In this document: piece after piece, positions 1 through 10,685 of the stretch | Layout of the letters: the number at the start of each line of letters is the position of its first letter | Position numbering within the stretch: the first letter of the stretch is position 1 | NCBI RefSeq assembly: GCF_900108875.1 | Contig: NZ_FNYJ01000001.1 | Span: forward strand, 971,088 to 1,035,087 | DNA: 64,000 nucleotides | Reading direction: 5' to 3' | From: Pseudomonas sp. NFR16 | Lineage (GTDB): Bacteria > Pseudomonadota > Gammaproteobacteria > Pseudomonadales > Pseudomonadaceae | Made by a program: the position numbers and the translations under genes | Notes under the pieces: model-generated | What the model saw: the letters and a program-made list of their open reading frames with translations, nothing else | Told to the model about the DNA's origin: nothing | Databases searched by the model: none

Positions 1-1
1 C

Positions 2-1885
2 ACCGCCTATCCCGGCAACTACTACCAGGGCAACAACAGCGCCAACCCGCTCGGCCCGAACTGCTCCGGACCAAGCCTGGTGGGCGTCGACGGCGTGTGC
101 CGGTTCAGCACCCGCGAGTACATCGACCTGTTGCCTGAGACCGAGAAGACCTCGTTCTTCGGCCGCGCCACTGGCAAGCTGGCCGAAGACCACAATGTCA
201 GCCTCGAGTACTTCTGGGCGCGCAACAACAACGCCACCAACATCGGCCCTGCGCCGCTCACCGGCCTGAGCATCGACCCTTCCTCGCCTTACTACCCCGG
301 CAACGGCATCACCCCTGCGCCGACCAACTTCCCCCTCGATCCCACCCAACCGGTGGACACCGCCTGGCGTGAGACCGCCGCCGGACCGCGAGGCGGCAAA
401 GACCAGAACACCAGCCAGCGATTGCTGCTGACCTTCGACGGCACCGTCGGCGGCTGGGATTACAACGTCGGCGCGAACTACAACCAGAACAAGGTGCTTT
501 CCTCCGTCACCTCCGGCTACGTCAGCGACGCCGCGATGCGCGCAGGTCTGGCCAGCGGCCTGCTCAACCCGTTCGGGCCGCAGTCGGCGGCGGGTCAGCA
601 ATACATCGAAAACGCCGCGTACCACGGCCAGTACTCCAGCGCCGTCGGCCGGGTGTATGGCTTCGACGGAAAAGTCAGCCGCGAGATCGGCGACTGGTTC
701 GGGGCCGGCCAGGCAGGTCTCGCACTGGGCGGTGAATACCGCAAGGAAAAACTGCATCAGGATTACGAGGCGTTCGTCGACGACATCAGCAGCCTGGGCC
801 TGGACTCGGCGGGCAGCGTGTCCGGGGACCGCAGCGTCAAAGCCGAGTACGCCGAATTGAACGTGCCGGTACTCGACAGCCTGGAACTGACCGCCGCCGT
901 GCGTCACGACAAATACAGCGACTTCGGCAGCACCACCAACCCGAAATACTCGTTCCGCTTTCAGCCGTTCAAGGAGCTGGTGCTGCGCGGTGCCTACAGC
1001 GAAGGCTTCCGCGCCCCTTCGCTGTATGAGCTGTATGCCCCGCAAAGCCTGAGCTACACCCAGGGTTACTACAACGATCCAACCCTCTGCGCCGGCGGTG
1101 TCGTGCAACCTGGCGGTCAGGCTGGCCGAGACTGTAATCAGCAGTTCCTCAACCTGAGCGGCGGCAACGCCGACCTGGCGCCGGAGAAAGCCCGTAACGT
1201 CACTGTGGGCTTCGTTTATCAGCCGGTCAGCAACCTGTCCATGGGACTGGATTTCTGGTGGATTCACATTTCCAACCAGATTCAATCCTTCCCGGAATCC
1301 ACCGTGTTCGACCAGGCCGATCTCTACGGCGATCGCATCATCCGCAACGCCGACGGCTCGATCGCCAACATCGTGACCGGCAACTCCAACCTGGGCATCG
1401 TCAAGACCAGCGGGGTCGACGTCACCCTGGATTACCGCTTCCCGAACACGCCTTACGGCCAGTTCGGCCTCGGTCTGACCGGCACCTACGTCAACCGCTA
1501 CGACTTCCAGAACACCATCGACGGCCCGTACACCGACAAGGTCGGCGATTTCCAGGGCGACGGCGTGATCGCGCGCTGGAAACACGTTCTGATCGGCACC
1601 TGGAACCTGGGCGACAGCCGTGCATCGCTGACCAACCGGTTCACCAGCGGCTACAACGACTACGACCGCACCACCAACGGCACCGTACCCTCGTATTCGC
1701 TGTGGGACCTGTCGGTCGGACATACCTTCGACAAGGTGCTGGACATCGACGCCGGGGTGAAAAACCTGTTCGACCGCGATCCGCCGTTCACCAACCAGGC
1801 GTACAACTTCCAGTCCGGCTATGACCCCCGTTACGCCGACCCGCTGGGCCGCACGCTGTTCGCTCGCGCCACGTACCACTTTTAA
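2..1885 (+). CDS. TonB-dependent outer-membrane receptor, 5'-truncated by window edge
   Basis: This is the C-terminal part of a TonB-dependent receptor, an outer-membrane beta-barrel that takes up iron chelates or other large solutes using TonB energy. The frame is open from base 2, so the signal peptide, TonB box and much of the plug lie upstream. Visible features are many alternating aromatic/polar beta-strands, the family-typical segment LRGAYSEGFRAPSLYELYAP, a late GVKNLFDRDPP motif, and a C-terminal strand ending ATYHF with the terminal Phe needed for barrel assembly. It ends 152 bp before a yejABEF-type ABC importer on the same strand, so it may supply the outer-membrane step for that importer. 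The substrate cannot be read from sequence. Confidence 0.93.
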   Translation, partial: TAYPGNYYQGNNSANPLGPNCSGPSLVGVDGVCRFSTREYIDLLPETEKTSFFGRATGKLAEDHNVSLEYFWARNNNATNIGPAPLTGLSIDPSSPYYPGNGITPAPTNFPLDPTQPVDTAWRETAAGPRGGKDQNTSQRLLLTFDGTVGGWDYNVGANYNQNKVLSSVTSGYVSDAAMRAGLASGLLNPFGPQSAAGQQYIENAAYHGQYSSAVGRVYGFDGKVSREIGDWFGAGQAGLALGGEYRKEKLHQDYEAFVDDISSLGLDSAGSVSGDRSVKAEYAELNVPVLDSLELTAAVRHDKYSDFGSTTNPKYSFRFQPFKELVLRGAYSEGFRAPSLYELYAPQSLSYTQGYYNDPTLCAGGVVQPGGQAGRDCNQQFLNLSGGNADLAPEKARNVTVGFVYQPVSNLSMGLDFWWIHISNQIQSFPESTVFDQADLYGDRIIRNADGSIANIVTGNSNLGIVKTSGVDVTLDYRFPNTPYGQFGLGLTGTYVNRYDFQNTIDGPYTDKVGDFQGDGVIARWKHVLIGTWNLGDSRASLTNRFTSGYNDYDRTTNGTVPSYSLWDLSVGHTFDKVLDIDAGVKNLFDRDPPFTNQAYNFQSGYDPRYADPLGRTLFARATYHF

Positions 1886-1893
1886 GGTCTGAA

Positions 1894-1923
1894 CCCGACG
1901 CGCTCATGCTCCGGCGCGTCGGG
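1894..1923 (+). terminator. GC-rich hairpin after the receptor gene
   Basis: A perfect 9-bp stem (CCCGACGCG / CGCGTCGGG) with a 12-nt loop lies just after the receptor stop codon. No T-run follows, so it may be an mRNA-stabilising or attenuating hairpin rather than a true intrinsic terminator, and the downstream ABC genes could still be co-transcribed. Confidence 0.35.
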
Positions 1924-2037
1924 CGACTTCTGCGAAATCGCGCCCCCGGCTTGCAGGTCTCATCCACCTTCCCCGGCCGGGGGATTTTTTCTCAGCGCTT
2001 TGCGTGCGTCGATCTGTAAACCAAGGATTGCCCGAAC

Positions 2038-3966
2038 ATGAGTGCCTCCCCTCTGACGCTGCGACGGCTGCTGCCCGGCATCGCACTGCTTTACACCGTG
2101 GTGTTTTTCATTTCGCTGCTCTCCGGCGTGCCCATGGCCCTCGCGACCCCGGCCCACGCCTTGACTGTGTACGGCGAAGCGCCCAAGTACCCCGCCGGTT
2201 TCATGCACTTTGACTACGTCGATCCCTACGCTCCCAAAGGCGGATCGATGAGCCGCGCCGCCGAAGAAATCGGCCAGTACAACTACCTGACGCCTTATGT
2301 CGATCAAGGCATTTCGGTCAGTCAGATCGATACCTGGGTCTACTCGCCGCTGGCCTATCGTTCGCTGGACGAGCCTTACACCGTGTATGGGCTTGTCGCG
2401 CAGAAGCTGGAGCGCGACCCGGATAACCGCTGGGTGCGGTTCTATCTGAACCCCGACGCCGGTTTCGACGACGGCACGCCGATCACCGCGCAGGACGTGC
2501 GGTACACCTATCAGACCCTGATCACCCAGGGCAGCTTCAGCTACCGGCCGCTGTACGCCGACGTCAAGGACGTGGTGATCGAGGCGCCGGGGCAGATTCG
2601 TTTCGACTTCAAGGACAACCTCAACCGCACGCTGGCACTGGATCTGGCCAGCATGCGCATCCTGCCCGAACACTGGTGGAAGACCCGGGACTTCAGCAAA
2701 GGCGGCGGTTTCGAGCCGCCGTTGGGCAGCGGCCCCTATCGCGTCACAAGGGTCGATCCCGGACGCAGTGTCAGCTTTCAGCGGGTGAAGGACTGGTGGG
2801 CCAAAGACCTGCCGGTCAGTCGCGGCCTGTACAACTTCGACACCCTCACGGTGAATTTCTACGGCGACACCGACGTCGCACGGCAATTGGTGCAGGCCGG
2901 CAGTTTCGATTACAACCGTGAGTATTCCTCGGCCGGGTACGTGGTCGGCTATACCGCCCCGACGCTGCAGGCCGGCCGATTGCAAAAGACCATTCTGGCG
3001 AAGAAGCGTCCGGTGGCCGGCCAGGGTTTTGTCTTCAACCTCGACAAGCCGGTCTTTCAGGATCGCCGCGTTCGCGAAGCGCTGGCAATGCTCTGGGATT
3101 TCGAATGGGTGAACGGCCAGATCATGCGCAACTTCTATGTGCGCGAGCAGACCTACTTTCCCAAAAGCGAAATGGCCGCCACCGAGCTGCCAGATGCGCA
3201 GGAGCTGAAGATTCTCGAGCCGCTGCGCGGGCAGATCCGGGACGAAGTGTTCAATCAGGTCTGGCAGGCGCCGCGCACCGATGGCAGCGGCTATATCCGC
3301 GACAAGCAACTCAAGGCGCTGAAGCTACTCGCCGACGCAGGCTGGCATGCGCAGCACAATCGTCTGGTGAACGCCGCAGGTCAGCCGCTGGAATTCACCT
3401 TTCTCGATGGCCAGGGTGGTTTCGACCGGCTGGTCCTGCCGTACAAGCGCGTATTGGCGCAGATCGGCATCACCCTGAATTTTCGAAAGGTGGACTCGGC
3501 GCAATACATGAACCGGCTCAATGCCCGGGACTACGACATGATCGTCGTCACGCTGCCCAACAACGGCAACCCGATCCTGTCGCCCGGTCGCGAGCTGTAC
3601 AACCTGTTCGGCTCGCAGAGCGCGCGGCAGGTCGGCAGTTCGAACGCCATGGTCTTGCGCAACCCGGCGGTGGACGCCCTGATCGACGGGCTGGTGGCCG
3701 CCAACACCCGCACCGACATGCTGCATTACGCCCGCGCCCTCGACCGGGTGCTGCTGTGGGGTTTCTACATGATTCCGAATTACTACTCTCAGGGCACGCC
3801 CGCGGTGTTCGCCAACCGCTTCGGCAGACCGAACGTCGAGCCCGTGTATGACGTCGGCCTGGACACCTGGTGGCAGGTCAGCACCACGCCGCTGACCAAC
3901 CAGCAGATGGCCGAACGCCTCGCACCGCAGGCCAGTGCCCAGTCCGCAAAACTGGAGCGTCGTTGA
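2038..3966 (+). CDS. yejA: Peptide ABC transporter, periplasmic substrate-binding protein (YejA-like)
   Basis: This 642-residue extracellular solute-binding protein family 5 member is the periplasmic receptor of an oligopeptide-type ABC importer. The N-terminus has a positively charged stretch and hydrophobic core with a likely signal-peptidase site after ATPAHA (about residue 41). The mature start, [14 protein letters not shown], and the motif [12 protein letters not shown] are typical of YejA. AAGGA sits about 10 nt before the ATG. It is the first gene of a tight yejA-yejB-yejE-yejF run. YejA homologues bind peptides including microcin C; in P. aeruginosa a similar receptor-plus-ABC set (PA2057-PA2061, spp) is, as I recall, linked to xenosiderophore uptake. 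The ligand here is unknown. Confidence 0.9.
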   Translation: MSASPLTLRRLLPGIALLYTVVFFISLLSGVPMALATPAHALTVYGEAPKYPAGFMHFDYVDPYAPKGGSMSRAAEEIGQYNYLTPYVDQGISVSQIDTWVYSPLAYRSLDEPYTVYGLVAQKLERDPDNRWVRFYLNPDAGFDDGTPITAQDVRYTYQTLITQGSFSYRPLYADVKDVVIEAPGQIRFDFKDNLNRTLALDLASMRILPEHWWKTRDFSKGGGFEPPLGSGPYRVTRVDPGRSVSFQRVKDWWAKDLPVSRGLYNFDTLTVNFYGDTDVARQLVQAGSFDYNREYSSAGYVVGYTAPTLQAGRLQKTILAKKRPVAGQGFVFNLDKPVFQDRRVREALAMLWDFEWVNGQIMRNFYVREQTYFPKSEMAATELPDAQELKILEPLRGQIRDEVFNQVWQAPRTDGSGYIRDKQLKALKLLADAGWHAQHNRLVNAAGQPLEFTFLDGQGGFDRLVLPYKRVLAQIGITLNFRKVDSAQYMNRLNARDYDMIVVTLPNNGNPILSPGRELYNLFGSQSARQVGSSNAMVLRNPAVDALIDGLVAANTRTDMLHYARALDRVLLWGFYMIPNYYSQGTPAVFANRFGRPNVEPVYDVGLDTWWQVSTTPLTNQQMAERLAPQASAQSAKLERR

Positions 3967-3967
3967 C

Positions 3968-5038
3968 ATGCTGACGTATGCAATGCGGCGTCTGCTGCTG
4001 ATCATTCCCACCCTGCTGTGCATACTGGTGGTCAACTTCCTCATCGTGCAGGCCGCACCCGGCGGCCCGGTGGAACAGGCGATCGCCCGGGTTCAAGGTC
4101 TGAGCCCGGCGGCCGGCGTCGGTGGCGGCGGCGCAGAAGTCGCGGCCACCGGCAGCATCAGCCGCAGTTCACAGGGACTGGACCCCGAACTGATCGAGGC
4201 CATCCGGCATCAGTACGGGTTCGATAAACCGATGCACGAACGGCTGTGGCTGATGCTCACCCACTACGCCCGACTTGATTTCGGCAGCAGTTTCTTTCGC
4301 GGTGCGACGGTCACCGGTCTGATCGCCCAGAAGCTGCCGGTCACGCTGTCGCTGGGCCTCTGGGCCACGCTGATCACCTACCTGATCTCGATTCCGCTGG
4401 GCATCCGCAAGGCCGTGCATCACGGCAGCCGGTTCGACGTCTGGAGCAGCACATTGATCATCGTCGGCTATGCGATTCCGGCTTTCCTGTTCGCCATCCT
4501 GCTCATCGTCGTGTTCGCCGGCGGCAGCTACCTGAGCTGGTTCCCGGCGCAAGGGCTGGTGTCGGACGACTTCGACAGCCTCTCCACCTTCGGCAAGCTG
4601 CGCGACTATCTCTGGCATCTGGTGCTGCCCGTCAGTGCACTGGTCATAGGGGGTTTCGCGACCTTGACCCTCCTGACCAAAAACAGCTTTCTCAACGAAA
4701 TCAGCCGCCAGTATGTGGTCACGGCCCGCGCCAAGGGCCTGAGCGAACAACGCATGCTGTACAGCCACGTGTTCCGCAACGCGATGTTGCTGGTCGTGGC
4801 CGGCGTGCCTCAGGCGCTGATCGAGGTGTTTTTCGCCGGGTCGCTGCTGATCGAAACCATTTTCGGCCTCAATGGCATCGGCCGCATGAGTTACGAAGCG
4901 GCCGTCTCCCGTGATTACCCGGTGGTATTCGGCACGCTGTTTCTGTTCACCCTGTTCGGCCTGCTGATCAAGCTGGTGGGCGACCTGTGCTACACACTGG
5001 TCGACCCGCGCATCGACTTTTCCGCGAGGAGCGCGTGA
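3968..5038 (+). CDS. yejB: Peptide ABC transporter permease (YejB)
   Basis: Inner-membrane permease subunit of the YejABEF-type importer. The N-terminus ([17 protein letters not shown]) and the region around [15 protein letters not shown] match YejB closely, including the long periplasmic insert between the first membrane segment and the core domain. The coupling (EAA) loop is [20 protein letters not shown] near residues 247-266, and the C-terminus keeps the family ending [13 protein letters not shown]. The ATG lies 1 bp after the yejA stop, indicating translational coupling. A longer upstream reading would overlap yejA and has no separate ribosome-binding site. Six membrane segments are expected. 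Confidence 0.95.
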   Translation: MLTYAMRRLLLIIPTLLCILVVNFLIVQAAPGGPVEQAIARVQGLSPAAGVGGGGAEVAATGSISRSSQGLDPELIEAIRHQYGFDKPMHERLWLMLTHYARLDFGSSFFRGATVTGLIAQKLPVTLSLGLWATLITYLISIPLGIRKAVHHGSRFDVWSSTLIIVGYAIPAFLFAILLIVVFAGGSYLSWFPAQGLVSDDFDSLSTFGKLRDYLWHLVLPVSALVIGGFATLTLLTKNSFLNEISRQYVVTARAKGLSEQRMLYSHVFRNAMLLVVAGVPQALIEVFFAGSLLIETIFGLNGIGRMSYEAAVSRDYPVVFGTLFLFTLFGLLIKLVGDLCYTLVDPRIDFSARSA

Positions 5039-6060
5039 TGTTCGAGTTCTCACCGCAAAGCAAGCGACGGATGGCCCTGTTCAAGGCCAATCGCCGGGGC
5101 TGGTGGTCATTGTGGATATTCGTCGGGCTGCTGGTGGTCTGCCTCCTCGGCGAATTGATCGCCAACGACCGGCCGCTGCTCGTCAGCTATCAGGGCCATC
5201 TGTACTACCCCGCCCTGCATCAGTATGAGGAAACTCGATTCGGCGGCGAGCTGCCCTTCGAGCCGGATTACGCCAGCGACTACGTGCGCAAGCTGATCGA
5301 GTCCGCAGGGGGCTGGATGCTCTGGGCACCGATCCCGTTCAGCTACGACACCATCAACTACGACCTCAAGGCGCCCTCGCCCAGCCCACCCAGCGCGCGG
5401 AACTGGCTGGGCACCGACGATCAGGCGCGGGACGTGATGGCGCGGGTGCTGTTCGGTACGCGGGTATCGATTCTGTTCGCCTTGCTGCTGACGGCCATCA
5501 GCACCGTCATCGGTGTCTTCGCCGGGGCGATTCAGGGTTATTACGGCGGCCTGGCCGACCTGATCGGTCAACGTTTGCAGGAAATCTGGTCGGGCCTTCC
5601 GGTGCTGTACCTGCTGATCATCCTCTCCGGATTCGTCGAGCCGGGATTCTGGTGGTTGCTGGGCATCATGGCGTTGTTTTCCTGGCTGGCACTGGTGGAT
5701 GTGGTGCGTGCCGAGTTTCTGCGCGGGCGCAACCTGGAATATGTGAAAGCCGCCCGGGCGCTGGGCCTGACCGACAGCGCGCTGATGCTGCGGCATATCC
5801 TGCCCAACGCCATGACCAGCACCCTCACCTACCTGCCGTTCATTGTCACCGGCGCCATCGCGACCTTGACCGCGCTGGATTTCCTCGGCTTCGGCATGCC
5901 GGCGGGCAGTGCATCGCTGGGTGAGCTGATCGGTCAGGCCAAGCGCAATCTGCAGGCGCCCTGGCTGGGCCTGACCGCGTTTTGCGCGCTGGCGCTGATC
6001 CTTTCCCTGTTGGTGTTCATCGGCGAAGCCTGCCGTGATGCCTTCGACCCCAGAACCTGA
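5038..6060 (+). CDS. yejE: Peptide ABC transporter permease (YejE)
   Basis: Second permease subunit, 340 residues, forming the membrane channel with YejB. After a first membrane segment (about residues 20-41) comes the long hydrophilic insert characteristic of YejE, then the binding-protein-dependent transport domain with EAA loop EYVKAARALGLTDSALMLRH. The start codon overlaps the yejB stop by one base (TGATG), and GAGGAG lies just upstream, so the start is well supported and the genes are translationally coupled. The protein ends ACRDAFDPRT, as expected for this family. Confidence 0.95.
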   Translation: MFEFSPQSKRRMALFKANRRGWWSLWIFVGLLVVCLLGELIANDRPLLVSYQGHLYYPALHQYEETRFGGELPFEPDYASDYVRKLIESAGGWMLWAPIPFSYDTINYDLKAPSPSPPSARNWLGTDDQARDVMARVLFGTRVSILFALLLTAISTVIGVFAGAIQGYYGGLADLIGQRLQEIWSGLPVLYLLIILSGFVEPGFWWLLGIMALFSWLALVDVVRAEFLRGRNLEYVKAARALGLTDSALMLRHILPNAMTSTLTYLPFIVTGAIATLTALDFLGFGMPAGSASLGELIGQAKRNLQAPWLGLTAFCALALILSLLVFIGEACRDAFDPRT

Positions 6061-6069
6061 GAGCGCTCC

Positions 6070-7668
6070 ATGAAAGAAGCCATGCACGAGAACCTGATCG
6101 AGATTCGTCAGTTGCGCGTCGCCTTCAAGGGCGTCGAGGTGGTCCGCGGCATTGATCTGACCCTGCGGCGGGGAGAATGCCTGGCGCTGGTGGGTGAGTC
6201 CGGGTCCGGCAAGTCGGTGACCGCTCACTCGATCCTGCGCCTGCTGCCCGCGCAGAGCGTCAGCACGCAAGGCAGCATTCGCTACAACGGCCTGGACCTG
6301 CTGCGCGCCAGCGACCGCCAGTTGCGTTCACTGCGCGGCAATCGCATCGCGATGATCTTTCAGGAGCCAATGACCTCGCTCAACCCACTGCACACGGTGG
6401 AGAAGCAGATCGGTGAAATCCTGGCAATGCACAAAGGGCTCAAGGGCAAGGCCGCCCGTGACCGCACCCTCGAGCTCCTGGAACTGGTCGGCATCCACAA
6501 TCCGCTGCACCGGCTCAAGGCTTACCCTCATCAACTGTCCGGAGGGCAGCGACAACGGGTGATGATTGCCATGGCGCTGGCGAACGATCCCGACCTGCTG
6601 ATCGCCGACGAGCCCACCACCGCGCTGGACGTGACGGTGCAGCTGAAGATTCTGGAATTGCTCAAGTCATTGCAGGCGCGCCTGGGCATGTCGCTGCTGT
6701 TGATCAGCCACGACCTCAATCTGGTGAAACGCATTGCGCAACGGGTCTGCGTGATGCGCGCCGGTGAAATCGTCGAGCAGGCCGACTGCCAGATGCTGTT
6801 TGCCAATCCGCAGCATGAATACAGCCGATTGCTGATCAATGCCGAACCCGACGGCGAGCCGGTGCCGACCGTGCACCCGCAGACCCTGTTGTCCGTGGAC
6901 GACCTGAAGATCTGGTTCCCGCTACCCAAACCGCTGTTCCGGCGCGAGCGGCAGTACATCAAAGCGGTGGATGGGGTCAGCTTCGAACTGCTCAAGGGCA
7001 AGACGCTGGGGATCGTCGGCGAATCCGGATCGGGCAAGTCGACGCTGGGTCAGGCGATCCTGCGGCTGATCGACTCTGAAGGCAGCATCCGCTTTGCCAA
7101 CAAGGAGCTGAGCCTGCACAGCCAGCACCTCATGCGCCCGCTGCGCAAGCGCATGCAGGTGGTGTTTCAGGACCCGTTCGGCAGCCTCAGCCCCAGGATG
7201 ACCGTGCAGCAGATCATTGCCGAAGGCTTGCTGACCCACGGCATCGGCACGCCACAGGAGCGCGAACAGACCGTCATCCGGGTGTTGCAGGAAGTGGGGC
7301 TCGACCCGCAGATGCGGCATCGTTATCCCCACGAGTTTTCCGGCGGGCAGCGCCAGCGGATCTCCATCGCTCGAGCGCTGGTCCTGGAGCCGGACCTGAT
7401 CCTGCTGGACGAGCCAACCTCGGCGCTGGATCGCACGGTGCAGAAGCAGGTGGTGGCGTTGCTGCGCGACCTGCAGATCCGCCACGGCCTGACCTATCTG
7501 TTCATCAGCCATGACCTGGCCGTGGTGCATGCGCTGGCCCATGATCTGATCGTGATCAAGGACGGCAAAGTGATCGAACAAGGCGCGTCCCGGGACATCT
7601 TCGCCCATCCGCAGCAACCTTATACGCGGGAGCTGTTGAACGCATCGGGTCTGGCGTTTGCGCGGTAG
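6070..7668 (+). CDS. yejF: Peptide ABC transporter duplicated ATPase (YejF)
   Basis: Tandem ATP-binding subunit, 532 residues, powering the YejABEF importer on the cytoplasmic side. Two complete ABC modules are visible. The first has Walker A GESGSGKS at residues 42-49, signature LSGGQRQR and Walker B LLIADEP. The second has GESGSGKS near 316, signature FSGGQRQR and Walker B LILLDEP. Each ends with an H-loop (SHDL). Both nucleotide sites look intact. The gene starts 9 bp after yejE; an in-frame Met five codons in is an alternative start. It closes the four-gene operon. Confidence 0.96.
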   Translation: MKEAMHENLIEIRQLRVAFKGVEVVRGIDLTLRRGECLALVGESGSGKSVTAHSILRLLPAQSVSTQGSIRYNGLDLLRASDRQLRSLRGNRIAMIFQEPMTSLNPLHTVEKQIGEILAMHKGLKGKAARDRTLELLELVGIHNPLHRLKAYPHQLSGGQRQRVMIAMALANDPDLLIADEPTTALDVTVQLKILELLKSLQARLGMSLLLISHDLNLVKRIAQRVCVMRAGEIVEQADCQMLFANPQHEYSRLLINAEPDGEPVPTVHPQTLLSVDDLKIWFPLPKPLFRRERQYIKAVDGVSFELLKGKTLGIVGESGSGKSTLGQAILRLIDSEGSIRFANKELSLHSQHLMRPLRKRMQVVFQDPFGSLSPRMTVQQIIAEGLLTHGIGTPQEREQTVIRVLQEVGLDPQMRHRYPHEFSGGQRQRISIARALVLEPDLILLDEPTSALDRTVQKQVVALLRDLQIRHGLTYLFISHDLAVVHALAHDLIVIKDGKVIEQGASRDIFAHPQQPYTRELLNASGLAFAR

Positions 7669-7862
7669 CGCGGTGATGGGTCGGTACTTGAGGATTCGAA
7701 CCGACAGGGCTGTGGGCGTGCGCTCGCTCTCGCAGGGCTTTGCGCAGGGGCTGGCGCAGGTCTGGCGCAGGGCCGGGGTTCCCGATACACCTTGCAACAC
7801 CTACTACACTGACGGGCGAAAGCGTATCATCGCGCCCCAGTTTTCTTGCCTCGGTGCCTCTC

Positions 7863-8921
7863 ATGTCCACACTACCGCTCACCTCCGCCGAACGTCGTGG
7901 CTGGTCATTCTGGTGGAAACCCCTGGTGTTTCTGCTGGTGGCCGCCATTGGCCTGTACTACGTCAAGTGGTCGCCGTATTACCTGAAGTCCTTCGTGGCC
8001 GCCGACACCCACAACATTGGCGGCTCAATCATCAACGACAACCCGGCCAGCCCTTGGGCTGCGGCACTGGCCTACGCTCAGGTGTACTTTCTGGCGATCT
8101 GGAAAGCCGCTGTACTGGCCGTGATCCTGGGTTCTTTGTTGCAAGTGCTGATCCCCCGTGACTGGCTGCTGAAGATGTTCGGCCGCGCAGGCCTCGGCTC
8201 CACCGTACGCGGCGGCCTGTTCGCCCTGCCCGGCATGATGTGCAGCTGCTGTGCGGCACCGGTGGCTGCCGGCCTGCGCAAGCAACGGGTCTCGGTGGGA
8301 GCGGCGCTGGCGTTCTGGATCGCCAACCCGGTGCTCAACCCGGCCACGCTGGTGTTCATGGGTTTCGTGCTGGGCTGGGGCTTCACGGCGCTGAGACTGG
8401 TGGCGGGGATCGTGCTGGTGATCGGGGTTTCACTGGTGGCGCAGCGCATCTCGCGCCCGGACGTCTTGCCCGAGCCCGCCGTGGAAGCGGTGACTGAAGC
8501 CGAGACGCCGGCGCAAGGCAGCCTGCTGAGCCGTTGGGGCAAGTCGATCTGGCAGCTGTTCTGGACCACCATCCCGATCTACGTCGTGGCGGTGCTGGTG
8601 CTGGGCGCCGCACGGGTCTGGCTGTTCCCTCACGTCGACGGCGCGATGGGCAATGGTTTGCTGTGGCTGGTCCCGCTGGCGATCGTCGGCACGCTGTTCG
8701 TGATTCCAACCGCGGCGGAAATCCCGATTGTGCAGACCCTCATGACCCTGGGCCTGAGCACCGCCCCGGCCGTGGCCCTCCTGATGACCCTGCCGAGCGT
8801 GAGCCTGCCGTCCCTGCTGATGCTGCGCAAATCGTTCGACGCCCGGGTGCTGGTGACCGTGGGTGTACTGACGATGGTGATCGGCGTAATCAGCGGCCTG
8901 ATCGGCGCCGCGGTGTTATAG
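7863..8921 (+). CDS. ArsP_1-family membrane permease, possible metal or metalloid efflux
   Basis: This 352-residue polytopic inner-membrane protein belongs to the ArsP_1/DUF318 permease superfamily. A cysteine cluster MCSCC (Cys127, Cys129, Cys130) sits in the first core repeat, followed by the conserved FWIANPVLNPATL loop; a related repeat with PTAAEIPIVQTL occurs in the second half. Relatives include ArsP organoarsenical exporters and the SO_0444-type putative Cu/Zn efflux permeases, which share the cysteine cluster. The start at 7863 was chosen because upstream codons in the same frame lack a ribosome-binding site and do not look coding. No ars, cop or zur gene is adjacent, so the substrate is open. 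Confidence 0.82.
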   Translation: MSTLPLTSAERRGWSFWWKPLVFLLVAAIGLYYVKWSPYYLKSFVAADTHNIGGSIINDNPASPWAAALAYAQVYFLAIWKAAVLAVILGSLLQVLIPRDWLLKMFGRAGLGSTVRGGLFALPGMMCSCCAAPVAAGLRKQRVSVGAALAFWIANPVLNPATLVFMGFVLGWGFTALRLVAGIVLVIGVSLVAQRISRPDVLPEPAVEAVTEAETPAQGSLLSRWGKSIWQLFWTTIPIYVVAVLVLGAARVWLFPHVDGAMGNGLLWLVPLAIVGTLFVIPTAAEIPIVQTLMTLGLSTAPAVALLMTLPSVSLPSLLMLRKSFDARVLVTVGVLTMVIGVISGLIGAAVL

Positions 8922-8935
8922 ACCGCTGCCTTCGC

Positions 8936-9540
8936 CTTCCCGGCTAAAGCCGGTCCTACGACAAACTTGCAGCGTCCGTAGGACCGGCTTCAGCCGGGAA
9001 CAGGCCGGTACATCCGCAGAAGATGCAGCGACTGGAGTTCAGTCTTCGCGAGCAAGCTCACTCCTACAGGGTTTGTGTCCAGCCGCGGACCCGTCGCCCC
9101 CGCTTAACCTGTGGGAGTGAGCCAACTGTCGTTAACGCCCCTTCGATCAAAGGCGTAATGCCCAACGCCTTCCCGGCTAAAGCCAGTCCTACTACAAACT
9201 TGCAGCGTCCGTAGGACCGGCTTCAGCCGGGAAGAGGCCAGTGCATGCCGTGGAGATGTAACGTCTGGCAACCAGCCTTCGCGGGCAAGCGCGCTCCTAC
9301 AGGATTGTGTCTGGCCGCGGACCCGTCGCCCCCGCTTAACCTGTGGGAGTGAGCCAACTGTCTTTAACGCCGCCTTCGATCAACGCGTAACACCCGACGC
9401 CTTCCCGGCTAAAGCCGGTCCTCCGAAAACTTGCAGCGTCCGTAGGACCGGCTTCAGCCGGGAAGAGGCCGGTACATCCGCAGAAGATGCAGCGGTTGGA
9501 ATTCAGTCTTCGCGAGCAAGCTCACTCCTACAGGTCTCAT
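8936..9540. repeat. REP cluster 1, about 232-bp composite units
   Basis: No gene is visible in this 663-bp gap. It contains about 2.6 copies of a composite unit whose starts fall at 8936, 9169 and 9401 (steps of 233 and 232 bp). Each unit has an inverted pair TTCCCGGCTAAAGCCGGTCC ... GGACCGGCTTCAGCCGGGAA flanking GCAGCGTCCG, then a CGCGAGCAAGCTCACTCCTA motif, then CCTGTGGGAGTGAGCCAACT and a TTAACGCC...CTTCGATCAA tail. These are Pseudomonas repetitive extragenic palindromes. The cluster lies between convergent genes (permease and selU). Confidence 0.9.
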
Positions 9541-9584
9541 GCTCGGTTCGTGACCGATAACGCTGAATCCCGCGGGGCGCTCGT

Positions 9585-10685
9585 CTACTTCGCGCTTCGG
9601 TGTTTCAGGTATTCGACGACGGCCTGCTGATCCCCGGCAAATTCGATCCGGGCATTTTTGCTGTCACGCTGGTAGGCATACATCGGGTCGTAGTATTCGC
9701 TGAGCATGGCGCTGATCCAGCCACGGTGCTGATCCACTGCCCCGCTGCGCGCCTGCTCTTCCAGCGCGCTGTCCATGATCGCTGCCAGGCGCTGATACCG
9801 CTCACCGCCCAACCGCCGCACGATGCTGGACAAGCTCTGCTTCAGACGCTCGGCGTAGGCGCCGAATCCGCTTTCGATGCCTTGCACGTCAATGAATTCG
9901 GCGCACAGATCAATCACGTAATCCTTGAGAATCCGCTCCACGCGCCCGTCGAAACTGTCCTCCAGCCACACAAGAGGCGCGGCCTGCATCGTGCGGTACA
10001 ACTCCAGCGGCACGGCGCGGCTGCCGACGATTCGCCCTTCATCCTCGATGACGAACTGATGCAGATGCCGGGCGCGCTTCTTCAGAATGTCGATCGACAG
10101 CCTGTTCTCGAAATCGATCTGGCCCGGCTGCGGGGTGGCGTGCTTGCCGAAGCTCGAGCCGCGATGATTGGCATGGCCTTCCAGATCCAGCGCGTTATCC
10201 AGCTGCTGCAAGACTTCGGTTTTACCGGTGCCGGTCAGACCGCCGATCAGCACGAAATCGCATTCGGCGACGGCCTGCTCGGTGATCCCGATCAGGAAAT
10301 TGCGCATCGCCTTGTAGCCACCGATCACCCGCGGGTACTGGATGCCTGCCTCGCCCTTGAGCCATTGCTGAGTGATCTGCGAACGCAGGCCGCCGCGAAA
10401 GCAATAGAGAAAACCGTGCGGATTGTTGCGCGCGAACGAAGACCAGGCTTCGATCCTGGCCTCCTTGAGCGCGCCGCTCACCAGCTTATGGCCCAGTTCG
10501 ATCGCCGCTTGCTGGCCTTCTTGCTTGTAACTGGTACCGACTTTCTGCCGTTCGACGTCGTTCATCAGCGGCAGGTTGATCACCCCGGGAAACGCGCCCT
10601 TGCTGAATTCCACCGGCGCGCGCACGTCCATCAGCGGTACGTCGTGCAGAAAAATGTCGTGAAAATGGGCGCTGTTATCGCGCAT
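9585..10685 (-). CDS. selU: tRNA 2-selenouridine synthase
   Basis: SelU (MnmH/YbbB) converts 2-thiouridine at the wobble position of certain tRNAs to 2-selenouridine using selenophosphate. The 366-residue protein has an N-terminal rhodanese domain with active-site Cys95 in [10 protein letters not shown] and a P-loop at residues 149-156 (GLTGTGKT), the standard SelU architecture and length. Its start codon overlaps the selD stop by one base (TGATG), so the enzyme is coupled to the producer of its selenium donor. No selA, selB or selC is seen here; this pair alone would support tRNA selenation. Confidence 0.95.
   Translation of the reverse strand: MRDNSAHFHDIFLHDVPLMDVRAPVEFSKGAFPGVINLPLMNDVERQKVGTSYKQEGQQAAIELGHKLVSGALKEARIEAWSSFARNNPHGFLYCFRGGLRSQITQQWLKGEAGIQYPRVIGGYKAMRNFLIGITEQAVAECDFVLIGGLTGTGKTEVLQQLDNALDLEGHANHRGSSFGKHATPQPGQIDFENRLSIDILKKRARHLHQFVIEDEGRIVGSRAVPLELYRTMQAAPLVWLEDSFDGRVERILKDYVIDLCAEFIDVQGIESGFGAYAERLKQSLSSIVRRLGGERYQRLAAIMDSALEEQARSGAVDQHRGWISAMLSEYYDPMYAYQRDSKNARIEFAGDQQAVVEYLKHRSAK

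Noticed and set aside
1960..3309. 449-codon minus-strand open frame
   Set aside because: It mirrors yejA, which has a signal peptide and conserved sequence. The antisense product has no domain features.
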